A stretch of DNA of 64,000 nt from Flavilitoribacter nigricans DSM 23189 = NBRC 102662 (GCF_002646595.1 NZ_PDUD01000009.1:186001-250000); one strand, 5' to 3'. Counted from the first letter of the stretch, positions 33,543 to 42,385 are shown. Translations and numbers: made by a program. Notes: generated from the letters alone by a model not told the origin.

Positions 33543-35933
33543 ATGAAAATTCCAATCGGCATATTTTTCGGAGGAGCTACTTCCAGCAGGGATCATTCAC
33601 TCCGAACGGCACAAAGGATCTACGAACAGCTACAATCGGGGAATTTTGATCCCCTGCCGGTATTCGTGGATCCTTTCGGCCAGTTGATACTGCTGGATCA
33701 AGGTATGCCGACGAATGACAGCATCAGTGAATTTTACCCGTCCGCAAAATATTTTTCGGCAGGCGAACGGGCCCAGTTCACGGTTTATCCCGAGCAACTC
33801 GGCAGTCTGGGAGATCCCGAAAAGCAGGCCATGGCCAGAGAGCTGGGACGGCCCCTGAGCTTTGAAGAACTTCCCGAGCACATCAGCATGGCTTTCCTGG
33901 CCTTACCCGATGTGGAGCAACTGCAGAGTAATTTGAGTGCCCAGCGAATCCCTCATACCGGTGAGCCGGCCGATCTGCTGGACCTGATCCACGACCGTTA
34001 CGGTCTTCATCTCCAATTGCAAAAGAACGGTTTCGATATGCCGGCCGCCCTGCGGCTGAGTACCAAAGACTGGCAGGATAATAGTTTGCAGGCGATCTGG
34101 GGCGAAGATACGGTCAGTGTTGCCTATCCCCTGCTACTGCGTCCGAGCCACCCGCACGGTGCCGGGCGTTCCAGCGTGGTGACTTCCAAAGACGGCCCCG
34201 AGGGACTACGCCGGGCCATCGACTTGGCCTTCGGCCAAAAACGGCTGCCCGCCGAAGACTGGCTGGATATGAATCCGGTCGATCGGGAGAACTTCGTTCG
34301 CCAACTGGCCCAGTGGCCGTCCGGGATCGGCTTTCCGCTGGAATTGAACACCGGTCAGGAGACCATCGTATTCCAGCGCCCCAGATCCCTTATGGATTAT
34401 TTGAAACAAACGGCTGCCGACCGGCCGGATACCACTTATATTTTCAGATCCCAGCAGGCTGCCGACGACATTCTGGTCTCTTCTTTGCCCGAAGGCACTG
34501 CACTTTCCTGTTTGTTGATCAGACAGGAAGATGGAAGTTGGGATACCGCCTCCCTGCGATTCCTGGGACCTTCACGGGCGCTCGTGGCCGGGACGGAGCA
34601 ATTTCCCGCCGCCAATGGCCCCGTTCCGAGAATTTCGGATAGCCTGCAGGAGCAGCTCATTACGCACTGCGAAGCCCTGGCGGAAAGTCTTCCCGCTACC
34701 TCCGGCATCAGGATCTTTGGCATTCTATCCAGCGCGGGCACACTCATCCCCGGAGAAGTCCAGGCTTTCACCGGACCAATTAATAGGGAAAATTTAAGTG
34801 GAGAGGCGCTAAAAAGTTTTATTATTGCATCCCTTCGGGCCCGGCAGGCGGCCAACCCGGATCCGGCGTACCGGTCATTACTGGAAACGCTAAGTTCCGG
34901 TGCGACGCCCGCCCTTGCCAATTCGCAGGCGCCACCCGAGCCGGAAGGTGTACCGTATATTCCCCCGCAGTCATCGGATAAGCCGGCCGTAATTGCTAAT
35001 AAGGCGATATACGAACGGGAATTAGAAAAACTTAACAAGGAAAAGGAAGTAATGCCCGAATCAACATCATCGATACAGGAAAGCCCCTCCCAGGAACGCC
35101 GGCGGAAAAAAGCGGCAGGATGGTGGCCTTCTGTGAAAGCGTTCTTCTCCTCCCGGGTGTTCCTGAGGAACCTGGGAGCTGCGGCCCTTTTTGTCGTCCT
35201 GTTGTTCCTGCTGCTCAATATGGGGCTGCGGGTATACACCAAGCACGGCGACTCCATGCAACTGGAAGATTACCAGGGATTGCTCCTGGAAGATGCCACT
35301 CGTAAAGCCAAAGCCAAGGGGCTGAAGATGGAAGTGATCAGCACCTCTTTCCAACCCGGTAAAAGAGCCAATGAGATCTTCGCCCAGTATCCGGAGCCGC
35401 TCAGTAACGTTAAGGAAGATCGTACCGTATTCGTCTCCGTCTATCAGGGTAAAGGAAAACTGGTGACCCTACCGGCCTTTACGGAAGTGGGCGACGACAT
35501 TGACAACTACCGCCGGGAACTCGGCAAACGCAAGATCCGCCTGCTGGTGAAAGACCAGAACTTTGATCCCAAGCTGGCCGAAGGAACCATCCTTTATCTG
35601 ATAGTCGACGGGGAAAGGATTACCAATACCCAATTGCGGCAGGGCAAAGTAGAAGTACCGGAAGGGGAAGCGGTAGATGCCGTGATCTCTACCCGGCAGT
35701 CGGATAATGTGGAGCTGCCCGATCTGCTGTGTAAAACTTTTGACGCCGCTCAGTTTGAGATCCGGGCCAAAAGCCTGGTGCTGGGTAAAGTCTACGGAGG
35801 TACCGACGGCAACCGCAGCGATTATTATGTCTGGAAACAGGAACCGGCTACCGCTCCGGGTAAACTGATCCCGAAGGGAGCTCAGATTAATCTATATCTG
35901 ACCGCCACCAGGCCGGACAACTGCGAAAATTAG
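33543..35933 (+). CDS. Degenerate D-Ala-D-Ala-ligase-like domain fused to a membrane anchor and PASTA repeats
   Basis: 796 residues in three parts. Residues 1-470 follow the D-alanine-D-alanine ligase layout: N-terminal loop I-G-I-F-F-G-G-A-T-S-S-R-D-H-S-L, then an ATP-grasp-like region. Key positions look altered: the usual K-P-x-x-x-G-S-S-V-G loop reads R-P-S-H-P-H-G-A-G-R-S-S (about 200), and the metal-binding E-x-N reads E-V-Q (about 405). Next comes a basic/charged linker and one transmembrane helix (about 545-562, F-V-V-L-L-F-L-L-L-N-M). Residues 575-796 hold about three PASTA repeats, which would be periplasmic. The first part is therefore cytoplasmic and probably not a working ligase. 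A sensor linking peptidoglycan state to the cytoplasm is an inference. It ends at a strong bidirectional terminator. Confidence 0.8.
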   Translation: MKIPIGIFFGGATSSRDHSLRTAQRIYEQLQSGNFDPLPVFVDPFGQLILLDQGMPTNDSISEFYPSAKYFSAGERAQFTVYPEQLGSLGDPEKQAMARELGRPLSFEELPEHISMAFLALPDVEQLQSNLSAQRIPHTGEPADLLDLIHDRYGLHLQLQKNGFDMPAALRLSTKDWQDNSLQAIWGEDTVSVAYPLLLRPSHPHGAGRSSVVTSKDGPEGLRRAIDLAFGQKRLPAEDWLDMNPVDRENFVRQLAQWPSGIGFPLELNTGQETIVFQRPRSLMDYLKQTAADRPDTTYIFRSQQAADDILVSSLPEGTALSCLLIRQEDGSWDTASLRFLGPSRALVAGTEQFPAANGPVPRISDSLQEQLITHCEALAESLPATSGIRIFGILSSAGTLIPGEVQAFTGPINRENLSGEALKSFIIASLRARQAANPDPAYRSLLETLSSGATPALANSQAPPEPEGVPYIPPQSSDKPAVIANKAIYERELEKLNKEKEVMPESTSSIQESPSQERRRKKAAGWWPSVKAFFSSRVFLRNLGAAALFVVLLFLLLNMGLRVYTKHGDSMQLEDYQGLLLEDATRKAKAKGLKMEVISTSFQPGKRANEIFAQYPEPLSNVKEDRTVFVSVYQGKGKLVTLPAFTEVGDDIDNYRRELGKRKIRLLVKDQNFDPKLAEGTILYLIVDGERITNTQLRQGKVEVPEGEAVDAVISTRQSDNVELPDLLCKTFDAAQFEIRAKSLVLGKVYGGTDGNRSDYYVWKQEPATAPGKLIPKGAQINLYLTATRPDNCEN

Positions 35934-35956
35934 TATTACCGACTCCAAAAGGAATT

Positions 35957-35999
35957 ATAGTGAACAGCGAGTGAAATGCTCGCTGTTCACTATTTTTTA
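35957..35999. terminator. Strong bidirectional terminator
   Basis: A perfect 15-bp stem ATAGTGAACAGCGAG/CTCGCTGTTCACTAT with a 7-base loop and a T6 run on the plus side lies between two convergent genes, the PASTA fusion (plus) and the glycine-rich cargo gene (minus). Confidence 0.92.
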
Positions 36000-36011
36000 A
36001 TACGATCGTTC

Positions 36012-37196
36012 CTATCGCTTCACGATCCGCTTGACCAGGGTTTGCCCGTCCATATTTACCCGCAGCACATACACACCCGAGGGGATCCCCGAAAGATCAA
36101 TTTCCCACATAGTATCTCCGGCTCCGGGAGTTACCGCAAGCTGTTTACCCGATAGGGTGAAAAGCGAAAAGCTTATCCGTTCCGGACGGGTATCCAAACG
36201 AATGACCGCCTTATCCAGCGTGGGATTGGGGTACACTTCTACGCCACCGCCATGGGTGCGGAGTTCAGCCACCACAATATCCGAATACTCAAAAGCACCG
36301 TCGATATCAACCTGTTTCAGTCGATAGTAGTTGGCGCCCGCTGCGGCCTGCCGGTGTAAAAAGTGGTATTCAACGGTCTCGGTAGTTGTGCCGGCCCCTT
36401 TGACCTTCCCGACCGGCTGGAACCGGACGCCGTCGCGGCTGTGCTCAATCTGGAAAAAGTCATTTTGCAGTTCCGATGCGGTAGTCCAGTTCAGTTCCAC
36501 TTCATCATCCCGGGTATCCGCGGAAAAACGGGTCAATTCCACCGGTAGGACCGAGGACTGGACGGTGATCACTACCTGGCCATTACCGCCGGCGCCGCCG
36601 TTACCGTTATTCGAACCACCGGCGCCGCCGCCACCCGGTGCAGCGCCCGTACGATTACTGGTGGTACCACCGGCACCGCCCGCCATACCGCCGGCCTTGC
36701 CACCGCTGCCACCGCTACCGCCGCCACCACCACCGGATACTCCGGAAGCACTGTTTCCCGAACCGCCACTGCCACCGGGGCCTTCAAAACCGGCGCCACC
36801 GCCGCCACCACTAGCCGTGATGCCCTGAAAGGAAGAAAATCCACCCAGGCTACCGCTGGAAATGACCATTATGCCCCCTGAACCACCGGTACCGACGACC
36901 ACCGAGTAATTTGTCGGACCACCCGTCAGGGTAACGGGACCACCGCTGGCGAAACCGCCACCACCGCCACCGCCGCCTTTGTCATAACCACCACCGCCGC
37001 CGGCACCCCAGATCTCGAAAGTGACCGTGACGGAATACCCGTCGGGAACAATGAAGTTGCCGGAACTGGAGAAGGTATATTCGGTAGTACCTTCGCTAAA
37101 AGTCTGATCTTGGCCGTTTAGGCTATACCAGCTTAGAATGCTGAAAGACAATAACATAATCACCGCCTTTCCGTGAATGTAAGATCTCTGTTTCAT
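36012..37196 (-). CDS. Glycine-rich secreted protein with T9SS type A sorting domain (paralogue 1 of 3)
   Basis: 394 residues: signal peptide (ends L-N-G-Q), a beta domain (F-S-S-S-G-N-F-I-V-P-D-G-Y), a low-complexity glycine-rich region (about 70-210), then a C-terminal half beginning L-P-V-E-L-T-R-F. That half contains an FN3-like stretch (N-W-T-T-A-S-E-L-Q-N-D-F-F-Q-I-E-H-S) and a type A sorting domain (V-Y-P-N-P-T to R-I-V-K-R). The sorting domain directs export through the outer membrane by the T9SS. The C-terminal half is closely shared with the next two genes on the same strand; the N-terminal part is not. Function on the surface is unknown. Confidence 0.85.
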   Translation of the reverse strand: MKQRSYIHGKAVIMLLSFSILSWYSLNGQDQTFSEGTTEYTFSSSGNFIVPDGYSVTVTFEIWGAGGGGGYDKGGGGGGGGFASGGPVTLTGGPTNYSVVVGTGGSGGIMVISSGSLGGFSSFQGITASGGGGGAGFEGPGGSGGSGNSASGVSGGGGGGSGGSGGKAGGMAGGAGGTTSNRTGAAPGGGGAGGSNNGNGGAGGNGQVVITVQSSVLPVELTRFSADTRDDEVELNWTTASELQNDFFQIEHSRDGVRFQPVGKVKGAGTTTETVEYHFLHRQAAAGANYYRLKQVDIDGAFEYSDIVVAELRTHGGGVEVYPNPTLDKAVIRLDTRPERISFSLFTLSGKQLAVTPGAGDTMWEIDLSGIPSGVYVLRVNMDGQTLVKRIVKR

Positions 37197-37548
37197 AAAA
37201 AACTATTTACAGGGTTAAGTATCATTCATACTGTCGTATACAGAAATACCGGGAGCATACCGAACCGGTCGGTAGTTCCTCTAGTAATGATCCTGCAGTA
37301 AATTATGGCTTTTGGATGTAGCGTAAGAATGCGGAAAACTGATGTAATTGCTGGCCTACAAAGCTGTGATGATGAGGGTTTTATCAATAAGGAGACTCAA
37401 TCATAAGAAATCAGGGCCGAATGTAAAATATTTTCTTAATATGAACAAGAAAAATGGGGAAATGTAAATGATGGGATCATCCAGACTTGTGGCACGGGAT
37501 GTAATGGTTACACCGTACGACATATTTGCTGATGGACGATCGTAATTC
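37197..37548. other. Intergenic upstream of the glycine-rich cargo gene
   Basis: AT-rich, with no open frame and no exact -7 element. It leads into repeat material that fills most of 37549-38428. Confidence 0.5.
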
Positions 37549-37650
37549 AGGACGGTGCGCTGCAGCTCGAATAGATGGGAATGTATTGGGTTGGACATAG
37601 ATCGGTACCCTGCAGCTCGAAGATTATTGGTACGGATCGGGTTGGAGAGA
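37549..37650. repeat. Two direct repeats of a CTGCAGCTCGA-centred palindromic unit
   Basis: Two units of about 45 bases share CTGCAGCTCGAA and a downstream GGGTTGGA. The 16 bases at 37549-37564 are the exact reverse complement of 51426-51441, so this belongs to the same dispersed repeat family as the GGTGCAGCGCACC palindromes behind the beta-barrel gene. Confidence 0.65.
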
Positions 37651-37653
37651 AGA

Positions 37654-38428
37654 CATGAGTCATCCTGAATTTTTTCAGAACTCAAAAATGACCTCGTAGA
37701 GGTTAAACATTCGTAGAAAAATAGTCGAAATGCTGGTTTCGACCTCGGCGAGGTCGCACAACATGGAGCAATGTAGTAAATGTGCGACCTCCCTGAGGTC
37801 GGGTGTACAATATGGCACACTAATCATGCGGTATTTTTTAAATTTCTCCGTACTTTTTTCCGCCAAAAAAGTACCCAAAAGGCCGGGCAAAATTATCCCT
37901 CCCACGAAGCAGGCACCCACACCCACCATTTTGCCCGCTTCCCAACCCGCACCACGACATCTGATTGCACTAAATCGAACGAAAAGTATTGATAAAAAAT
38001 GCACGCAACTTTTACCCCGCAGATTGTACACCCTACCTCGTAGAGGTTAAACATTCGTAGAAAAATAGTCGAAATGCTGGTTTCGACCTCGGCGAGGTCG
38101 CACAACATGGAATAATGTGGTAAATATGCGACCTCCCTGAGTTAGGGTGTACAATATGGCACACTAATCATGCGGTATTTTTTAAATTTCTCCGTACTTT
38201 TTTACGCCAAAAAAGTACCCAAAAGGCCGGGCAAAATTATCCCTCCCACGAAGCAGGCACCCACACCCACCATTTTGCCCGCTTCCCAACCCGCACCACG
38301 ACACCTGATTGCACTAAGTCGAACGAAAAGTATTGATAAAAAATGCACGCAATTTCTACCCCGCAGATTGTACACCCTACCTCTCTGAAGTCATACACTG
38401 CCTTTTATAAAGTCCAGGGTGATTCATG
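37654..38428. repeat. Nested inverted-repeat element with 344-bp tandem duplication
   Basis: A longer copy of the element at 1291-1519. Outer ends CATGAGTCATCCTGAA (37654) and TCCAGGGTGATTCATG (38413) are imperfect inverted repeats. Inside, a 344-bp unit occurs twice in tandem (37691-38034 and 38035-38378) with a partial third start at 38379. Each unit is about 110 bp of the original left half plus a 234-bp insert (37801-38034, 38145-38378). The insert has its own 11-bp inverted ends GGGTGTACAAT/ATTGTACACCC and a perfect 10-bp hairpin GTACTTTTTT/AAAAAAGTAC (37850-37874). Short frames inside are repeated along with the DNA and look non-coding. Confidence 0.82.
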
Positions 38429-38513
38429 TTTTGTCTCTAAAGGCAAATTTATCCCATGTTTAATTCCTGATTGGCATGATACACCCCAGCAAATGACTGG
38501 ATATAGCTTAGCT

Positions 38514-39512
38514 TTATTTCTTAATAATCTTGTGCACCTCCTGCCGGCCATCATAAGCGATATGCAGCAGGTATATCCCTTCCGGTAGATCATTGAGATC
38601 CAGTTCCCAGCCATTTTCCGAGGCGGCAGGCTGCAGGTCCAGCTGCTGACCGACCAAATTGGACAAGCGAAATTTCACCCGCTCCGGACGTTCCGCGATC
38701 TGGATCATTGCCTTCTGGATGGTTGGGTTAGGATAAACCTGTGCCCCTCCCCCACGATGGTTTACTTCCGCCGCGACAATTTCCGAATATTCAAAAGCGC
38801 CGTCGTAATCGACCTGTTTGAGGCGGTAATAATTGGTACCGGTTGCCGGTTGGCGGTGCATGAAGTTGTAATCGACCGCTTCGGTGGTGGTGCCTTCTCC
38901 CTTTACTTTTCCTACCGGCGCGAAACGAACGCCGTCCCGACTGTGCTCGATCTCGAAATAGTCGTTGTTGAGCTCGGTAGCGGTGCTCCAGACCAGTTCC
39001 ACCATATCCTCTTTGGACTGGGCTTCGAAACGGGTCAGCTCTACCGGTAGTGCCTGTTCCAAGGTGCTACAGCTGGGAAAATTCATGGCACATTCCGTAA
39101 ACTTGGCGGTTAAAGCTTCAAAATCGTCTCCCGCCATACCGTTGAGTAGATAAGTTACGCCCGCTGCTTCGATCTCGGCCGAACCGTTCCCCCCCAGAGT
39201 AATCTCGGTATTATTATCGATCAAAATATCTCCGGGTAAGATCAACTTGTTATTAGACGATACGGTAAAGTTAATATTGCCGAATTTAATCGCATTCGGA
39301 CCACAGGTTGAAGGAAAAACATAGTCAGCATTCCCCGTCGAAAAGTTGATAAGAAATACCCCTGAAAAGGTTACAACTCCGTCAACCGGGGCTGAAACAT
39401 TAAAGGGACAGGAAGTACAAATATCGAAGGAAGCGCTGTTGACGGAACAGGTTTGAGCCGAGAGCTGGAGGCCCAAAAGGCTAAAAAGAGCGATGGTAAA
39501 AATTTTCCTCAT
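38514..39512 (-). CDS. Secreted protein with T9SS type A sorting domain (paralogue 2 of 3)
   Basis: 332 residues, started at M-R-K-I-F-T-I-A-L-F-S for a signal peptide ending L-S-A-Q. The N-terminal domain (about 20-155) is beta-rich with cysteines C-S-V-N, C-T-S-C-P and C-G-P-N and matches neither neighbour in detail, although the start C-x-V-x-x-x-x-F resembles that of paralogue 3. From L-P-V-E-L-T-R-F onward the protein closely parallels its two neighbours, ending with V-Y-P-N-P-T-I-Q-K and K-I-I-K-K (type A sorting domain). Predicted to be exported through the outer membrane. Role unknown. Confidence 0.85.
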   Translation of the reverse strand: MRKIFTIALFSLLGLQLSAQTCSVNSASFDICTSCPFNVSAPVDGVVTFSGVFLINFSTGNADYVFPSTCGPNAIKFGNINFTVSSNNKLILPGDILIDNNTEITLGGNGSAEIEAAGVTYLLNGMAGDDFEALTAKFTECAMNFPSCSTLEQALPVELTRFEAQSKEDMVELVWSTATELNNDYFEIEHSRDGVRFAPVGKVKGEGTTTEAVDYNFMHRQPATGTNYYRLKQVDYDGAFEYSEIVAAEVNHRGGGAQVYPNPTIQKAMIQIAERPERVKFRLSNLVGQQLDLQPAASENGWELDLNDLPEGIYLLHIAYDGRQEVHKIIKK

Positions 39513-39776
39513 AGTGAACAATTTTCCGGGTTATAAATGAATGATGGTAAATTCTGGATAGTTGTACGGAGGACATAGGAAGGCTGGTAATCCGGGACCG
39601 GATTACACATTTAAATTACGGACTATACATTAGGGTAACTCAATCAATTAAATGAAGGGAAATACTCGATTGAGATTATTCTTTTTTATTATGCGACAAT
39701 GCTTCTATCTCTGTGATATACAGGCAATTACATTGCTAAAATATTCTTTCCTAACTGATTATCCAAATCTTAAATA
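39513..39776. other. Intergenic between cargo paralogues
   Basis: AT-rich leader region of paralogue 2. No open frame and no exact -7 element seen. Confidence 0.4.
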
Positions 39777-39815
39777 AAAAAAAAGAGATACCCTAAGATG
39801 TACTTAGTGCATCTC
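39777..39815 (-). terminator. Intrinsic terminator behind paralogue 3
   Basis: On the minus strand the interrupted stem GAGAT/ATCTC and CTAAG/CTTAG is followed by a run of eight T, 55 bases past the stop. Confidence 0.75.
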
Positions 39816-39869
39816 CCAACAATAGGCTCTAACAGTTTATGGTTCATTCGTCCTTGAGGGACGGATTAT

Positions 39870-40862
39870 TTATCGTTTGACGATCTGTTTGGTAATGGTT
39901 TTTCCATTGGCCTCAACCCGCAGCAGGTAAATACCGGCCTGCAGTTCACCGAGGTTGATCTCCCATCCCAGATCGTTTACCCGGGGGATCAGATCGATGC
40001 GTTGCCCCAAAATATTCGTCAGCAAAATCTCGACGCGCTCCGGACGTTCATCGAGCTGGATCACGGCGCGGTCTACGGTCGGGTTGGGATAGACCTTCAC
40101 CCCTCCGTCGCGCAATTCCATTTCTACCGCGATCAGGTCCGAATACTCGAATTTACCGTCGTAATCCACCTGCCGCAGCCGGTAATAATTGGTACCGCTT
40201 ACCGGTTGGCGATGCAGGAACTGATACTGCACCTCTTCGGTGGTGGTGCCCGCCCCTTTTATTTTTCCCACGGTATTAAAAGAGAACCCGTCTTTACTAT
40301 GTTCAATCTCAAAATAATCGTTATTGAGTTCGGTAGCTGTCGACCAGTTCAGCTCGATCATATCTTCCCGGGCCGCTCCCTGAAAGGCCGTCAGTTCTAC
40401 CGGCAGGAAGGAAACGAGCTCGAGGCATTCCATCGGGTCGGGATTCTGGGCGCAACCGGCGATCAACTGGTTGAGGGCCACGAAACTATTCAGGCCGCGA
40501 TTGGCCTTATAGACGGTACCATCTTCCCCAAACTGGACTTCGGAATTACCGGAGACACCACCCGTACCCAAAAAATTGGTACTGGCATCAATGATGATAT
40601 TCCCGGTAAAGACCAGTCGGATCTTATCCGGCACATAAATGGTCAGGCCGGAAAGATCAACCGCAGGATCCATGCCCTCGATGGAAACCGTACCGTAGCC
40701 GGCGGGATGCAAAGGTGGTCCGAAAGTGATGGAAACAGTGGCGGGATCGTTGGCACAGGCGATGAAGTTGCTGGCGAAATCGGATCCGAAGACCGTGCAG
40801 TTTTGGCTTTGAACTGCTGTAGCCAACAGCAATGAAAGCAGCAGTGTAGAAAGCTTTCTCAT
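39870..40862 (-). CDS. Secreted protein with T9SS type A sorting domain (paralogue 3 of 3)
   Basis: 330 residues: signal peptide (L-L-L-S-L-L-L-A-T-A-V-Q-S-Q), N-terminal beta domain with cysteines (N-C-T-V-F, F-I-A-C-A, C-A-Q-N-P, M-E-C-L), then the shared C-terminal half from L-P-V-E-L-T-A-F. Key shared strings are T-E-L-N-N-D-Y-F-E-I-E-H-S and G-T-N-Y-Y-R-L-R-Q-V-D-Y-D-G. It ends in a type A sorting domain (V-Y-P-N-P-T-V to Q-I-V-K-R). Exported to the surface or medium by the T9SS; function unknown. First of three same-strand paralogues and followed by its own terminator, so they are probably separate transcripts. Confidence 0.85.
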   Translation of the reverse strand: MRKLSTLLLSLLLATAVQSQNCTVFGSDFASNFIACANDPATVSITFGPPLHPAGYGTVSIEGMDPAVDLSGLTIYVPDKIRLVFTGNIIIDASTNFLGTGGVSGNSEVQFGEDGTVYKANRGLNSFVALNQLIAGCAQNPDPMECLELVSFLPVELTAFQGAAREDMIELNWSTATELNNDYFEIEHSKDGFSFNTVGKIKGAGTTTEEVQYQFLHRQPVSGTNYYRLRQVDYDGKFEYSDLIAVEMELRDGGVKVYPNPTVDRAVIQLDERPERVEILLTNILGQRIDLIPRVNDLGWEINLGELQAGIYLLRVEANGKTITKQIVKR

Positions 40863-41325
40863 AGTAAAAATTTACTGTTAGATGAATAGTATGTTTAGTG
40901 GGATAGCTGAACAATTCGGCAAAAGCGCGTACCAGCTATCAGCATCCGTTCATTATGACGGACAAGTTTTCACAAAGTCATAGTTGTACTAAAATATTTG
41001 TCAGGCAGGCGTTTCCCTTCGACCTAAACTGACAAAACGCTTTTTGACGCAGCCGCAGTCACCAAAACCATGGCTGGTGTTGATCTAGTGTTTTGGAGGA
41101 TGTACAGGTTTCTTGTTAGTGATAAATTGAGGACTGTAAAAGGATAGAAGTTGGACGAATCAATAGGTAATTTCTGAGTATCTCTTTTGATCACTGGGCT
41201 GAGGGGCAACCCAATTGATGTATCTAATGATTTTTTGTGACCTCTGTTATTGGTGTAGCAGTATCTATTTCTGGCATCTAAATTATGCTTAAATGCCATC
41301 ACTTACAAGGGTTAAGCCACAGTTT
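40863..41325. other. Intergenic, no gene seen
   Basis: A divergent region between cargo paralogue 3 (minus) and the cupin gene (plus). AT-rich; the one 92-codon minus-strand frame inside has no start context, low-complexity composition and no family resemblance. Nothing else recognised. Confidence 0.5.
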
Positions 41326-41359
41326 TTGTTCGATTTTTTCCAAATAGCGATTAATTTTG
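41326..41359 (+). promoter_or_regulatory. Promoter of the cupin gene
   Basis: TTG (41326-41328), a 23-base spacer and TAATTTTG (41352-41359) fit the Bacteroidota -33/-7 pattern. The leader would be about 30 bases. Confidence 0.6.
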
Positions 41360-41392
41360 GACTGATATTATTAAAAAGCACAATACCCATCT

Positions 41393-41761
41393 ATGAAAAC
41401 CATTACCGTCAACGACAAATTCGAAAAATTCAATAAGCACTGGACTCCCCATATCATTGGCGAACTCAACGGACAGTACGTCAAACTGGCTAAGGTTAAG
41501 GATGATTTCGTCTGGCACGACCACGCCGATGAAGACGAAATGTTCTTTGTATTTAAAGGTACCCTTTATCTGGATTTCCGCGATCAGCCTACCCAGGCCG
41601 TAGGACCGGGAGAAATGCTTATCGTTCCCCGGGGAGTAGAACATCGCCCCTGGACGAAAGACGGTGAGGAGGTCTGGCTCATGCTTTTTGAACCCAGACA
41701 AACCAAACACACCGGTGAGGTGGAAGACGCAAAAACGGTTAAAGAGTTGCAGTGGATCTAA
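41393..41761 (+). CDS. Cupin-domain protein
   Basis: 122-residue single-domain cupin of the cytoplasm. Metal-binding motif 1 appears as W-H-D-H-A-D-E-D-E-M-F-F-V-F-K-G and motif 2 as P-G-E-M-L-I-V-P-R-G-V-E-H-R-P. The histidines and glutamate that bind a metal are present. Substrate or ligand unknown; small cupins of this type are often annotated as mannose-6-phosphate-isomerase-like. A Crp-like regulator starts 39 bases downstream on the same strand, suggesting cotranscription. Confidence 0.9.
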   Translation: MKTITVNDKFEKFNKHWTPHIIGELNGQYVKLAKVKDDFVWHDHADEDEMFFVFKGTLYLDFRDQPTQAVGPGEMLIVPRGVEHRPWTKDGEEVWLMLFEPRQTKHTGEVEDAKTVKELQWI

Positions 41762-41800
41762 CGCATCCGTATTTTCCAATGACCGTCAAAGAACCTGCTT

Positions 41801-42385
41801 ATGGATAGCTACCTGCGCCTCCGGGAAACCCTGACCTTGTTTGAGCCGCTCACCGATGCGGCCTGGGCGGATATGCAGTCCCTTTTCCAGCCCGGTTCGT
41901 TGAAACGGGGAGATTACTTTGTCCGGGAAGGAGCGTACAATTACAAAGTGGGATTTATTCTGGATGGCGCCCTGCGCGCTTATTATCTCGATGAAGACGG
42001 TAATTTTTACAATAAGACGTTTTTCGTGGCCAATACCTTTGCCGCCTCGCTGGCCTCCATTCTGCAACGCATTCCCAGCTACCTCAATTTTGACGCTCTG
42101 CTGGATACAAAATTTCTGGAAGCCAGCTACCTGGACATCGAAGCACTTTTCCCCAAACATCGCTGTCTGGAGACCTGCGTGCGGAAACTGGTCGAATACG
42201 AGTGGGTGATCAAAAAAGAACGCCGGGAACTTAGACTGGTACTGAATGACGCTACCCAACGATACCTTTATTTTCGGGAGGAATACCCCGGCCTGGAAAA
42301 TCAGATCCCCCAATACCATATCGCCTCTCATCTGGGGATCACGCCCATTCAACTGAGCCGGATCCGGTCCCGGATCAAAGCCTAA
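41801..42385 (+). CDS. Crp/Fnr-family transcriptional regulator
   Basis: 194 residues with an N-terminal cyclic-nucleotide-binding-like beta-roll (about 10-110; R-G-D-Y-F-V-R-E-G ... G-F-I-L-D-G-A-L-R-A-Y-Y), a long dimer helix (K-L-V-E-Y-E-W-V-I-K-K-E-R-R-E) and a C-terminal winged-helix remnant (Y-H-I-A-S-H-L-G-I-T-P-I-Q-L-S-R-I-R-S). The phosphate-binding R-S-A motif for cAMP is not seen, as is usual for this Bacteroidota subgroup, so the effector is unknown. Position between cupin and SDR genes suggests local control, which is inferred. Confidence 0.87.
   Translation: MDSYLRLRETLTLFEPLTDAAWADMQSLFQPGSLKRGDYFVREGAYNYKVGFILDGALRAYYLDEDGNFYNKTFFVANTFAASLASILQRIPSYLNFDALLDTKFLEASYLDIEALFPKHRCLETCVRKLVEYEWVIKKERRELRLVLNDATQRYLYFREEYPGLENQIPQYHIASHLGITPIQLSRIRSRIKA

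Noticed and set aside
33543-35933. Annotation as a functional D-alanine-D-alanine ligase
   Set aside because: The nucleotide loop and the E-x-N metal motif are altered, and half the protein is a membrane anchor with PASTA repeats.
37691-38378. CRISPR or rDNA-like spacer repeats
   Set aside because: Only two 344-bp units with inserted inverted-repeat DNA; no short repeat-spacer structure.
37730-38388. Short basic, proline-rich frames within the duplicated 344-bp repeat
   Set aside because: They are copied with the repeat, change frame limits between copies and overlap the palindromic arms; no start context or family resemblance.
41024-41302. A 92-codon minus-strand frame in the gap before the cupin gene
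   Set aside because: No promoter or family signature, unusual composition; best regarded as intergenic.
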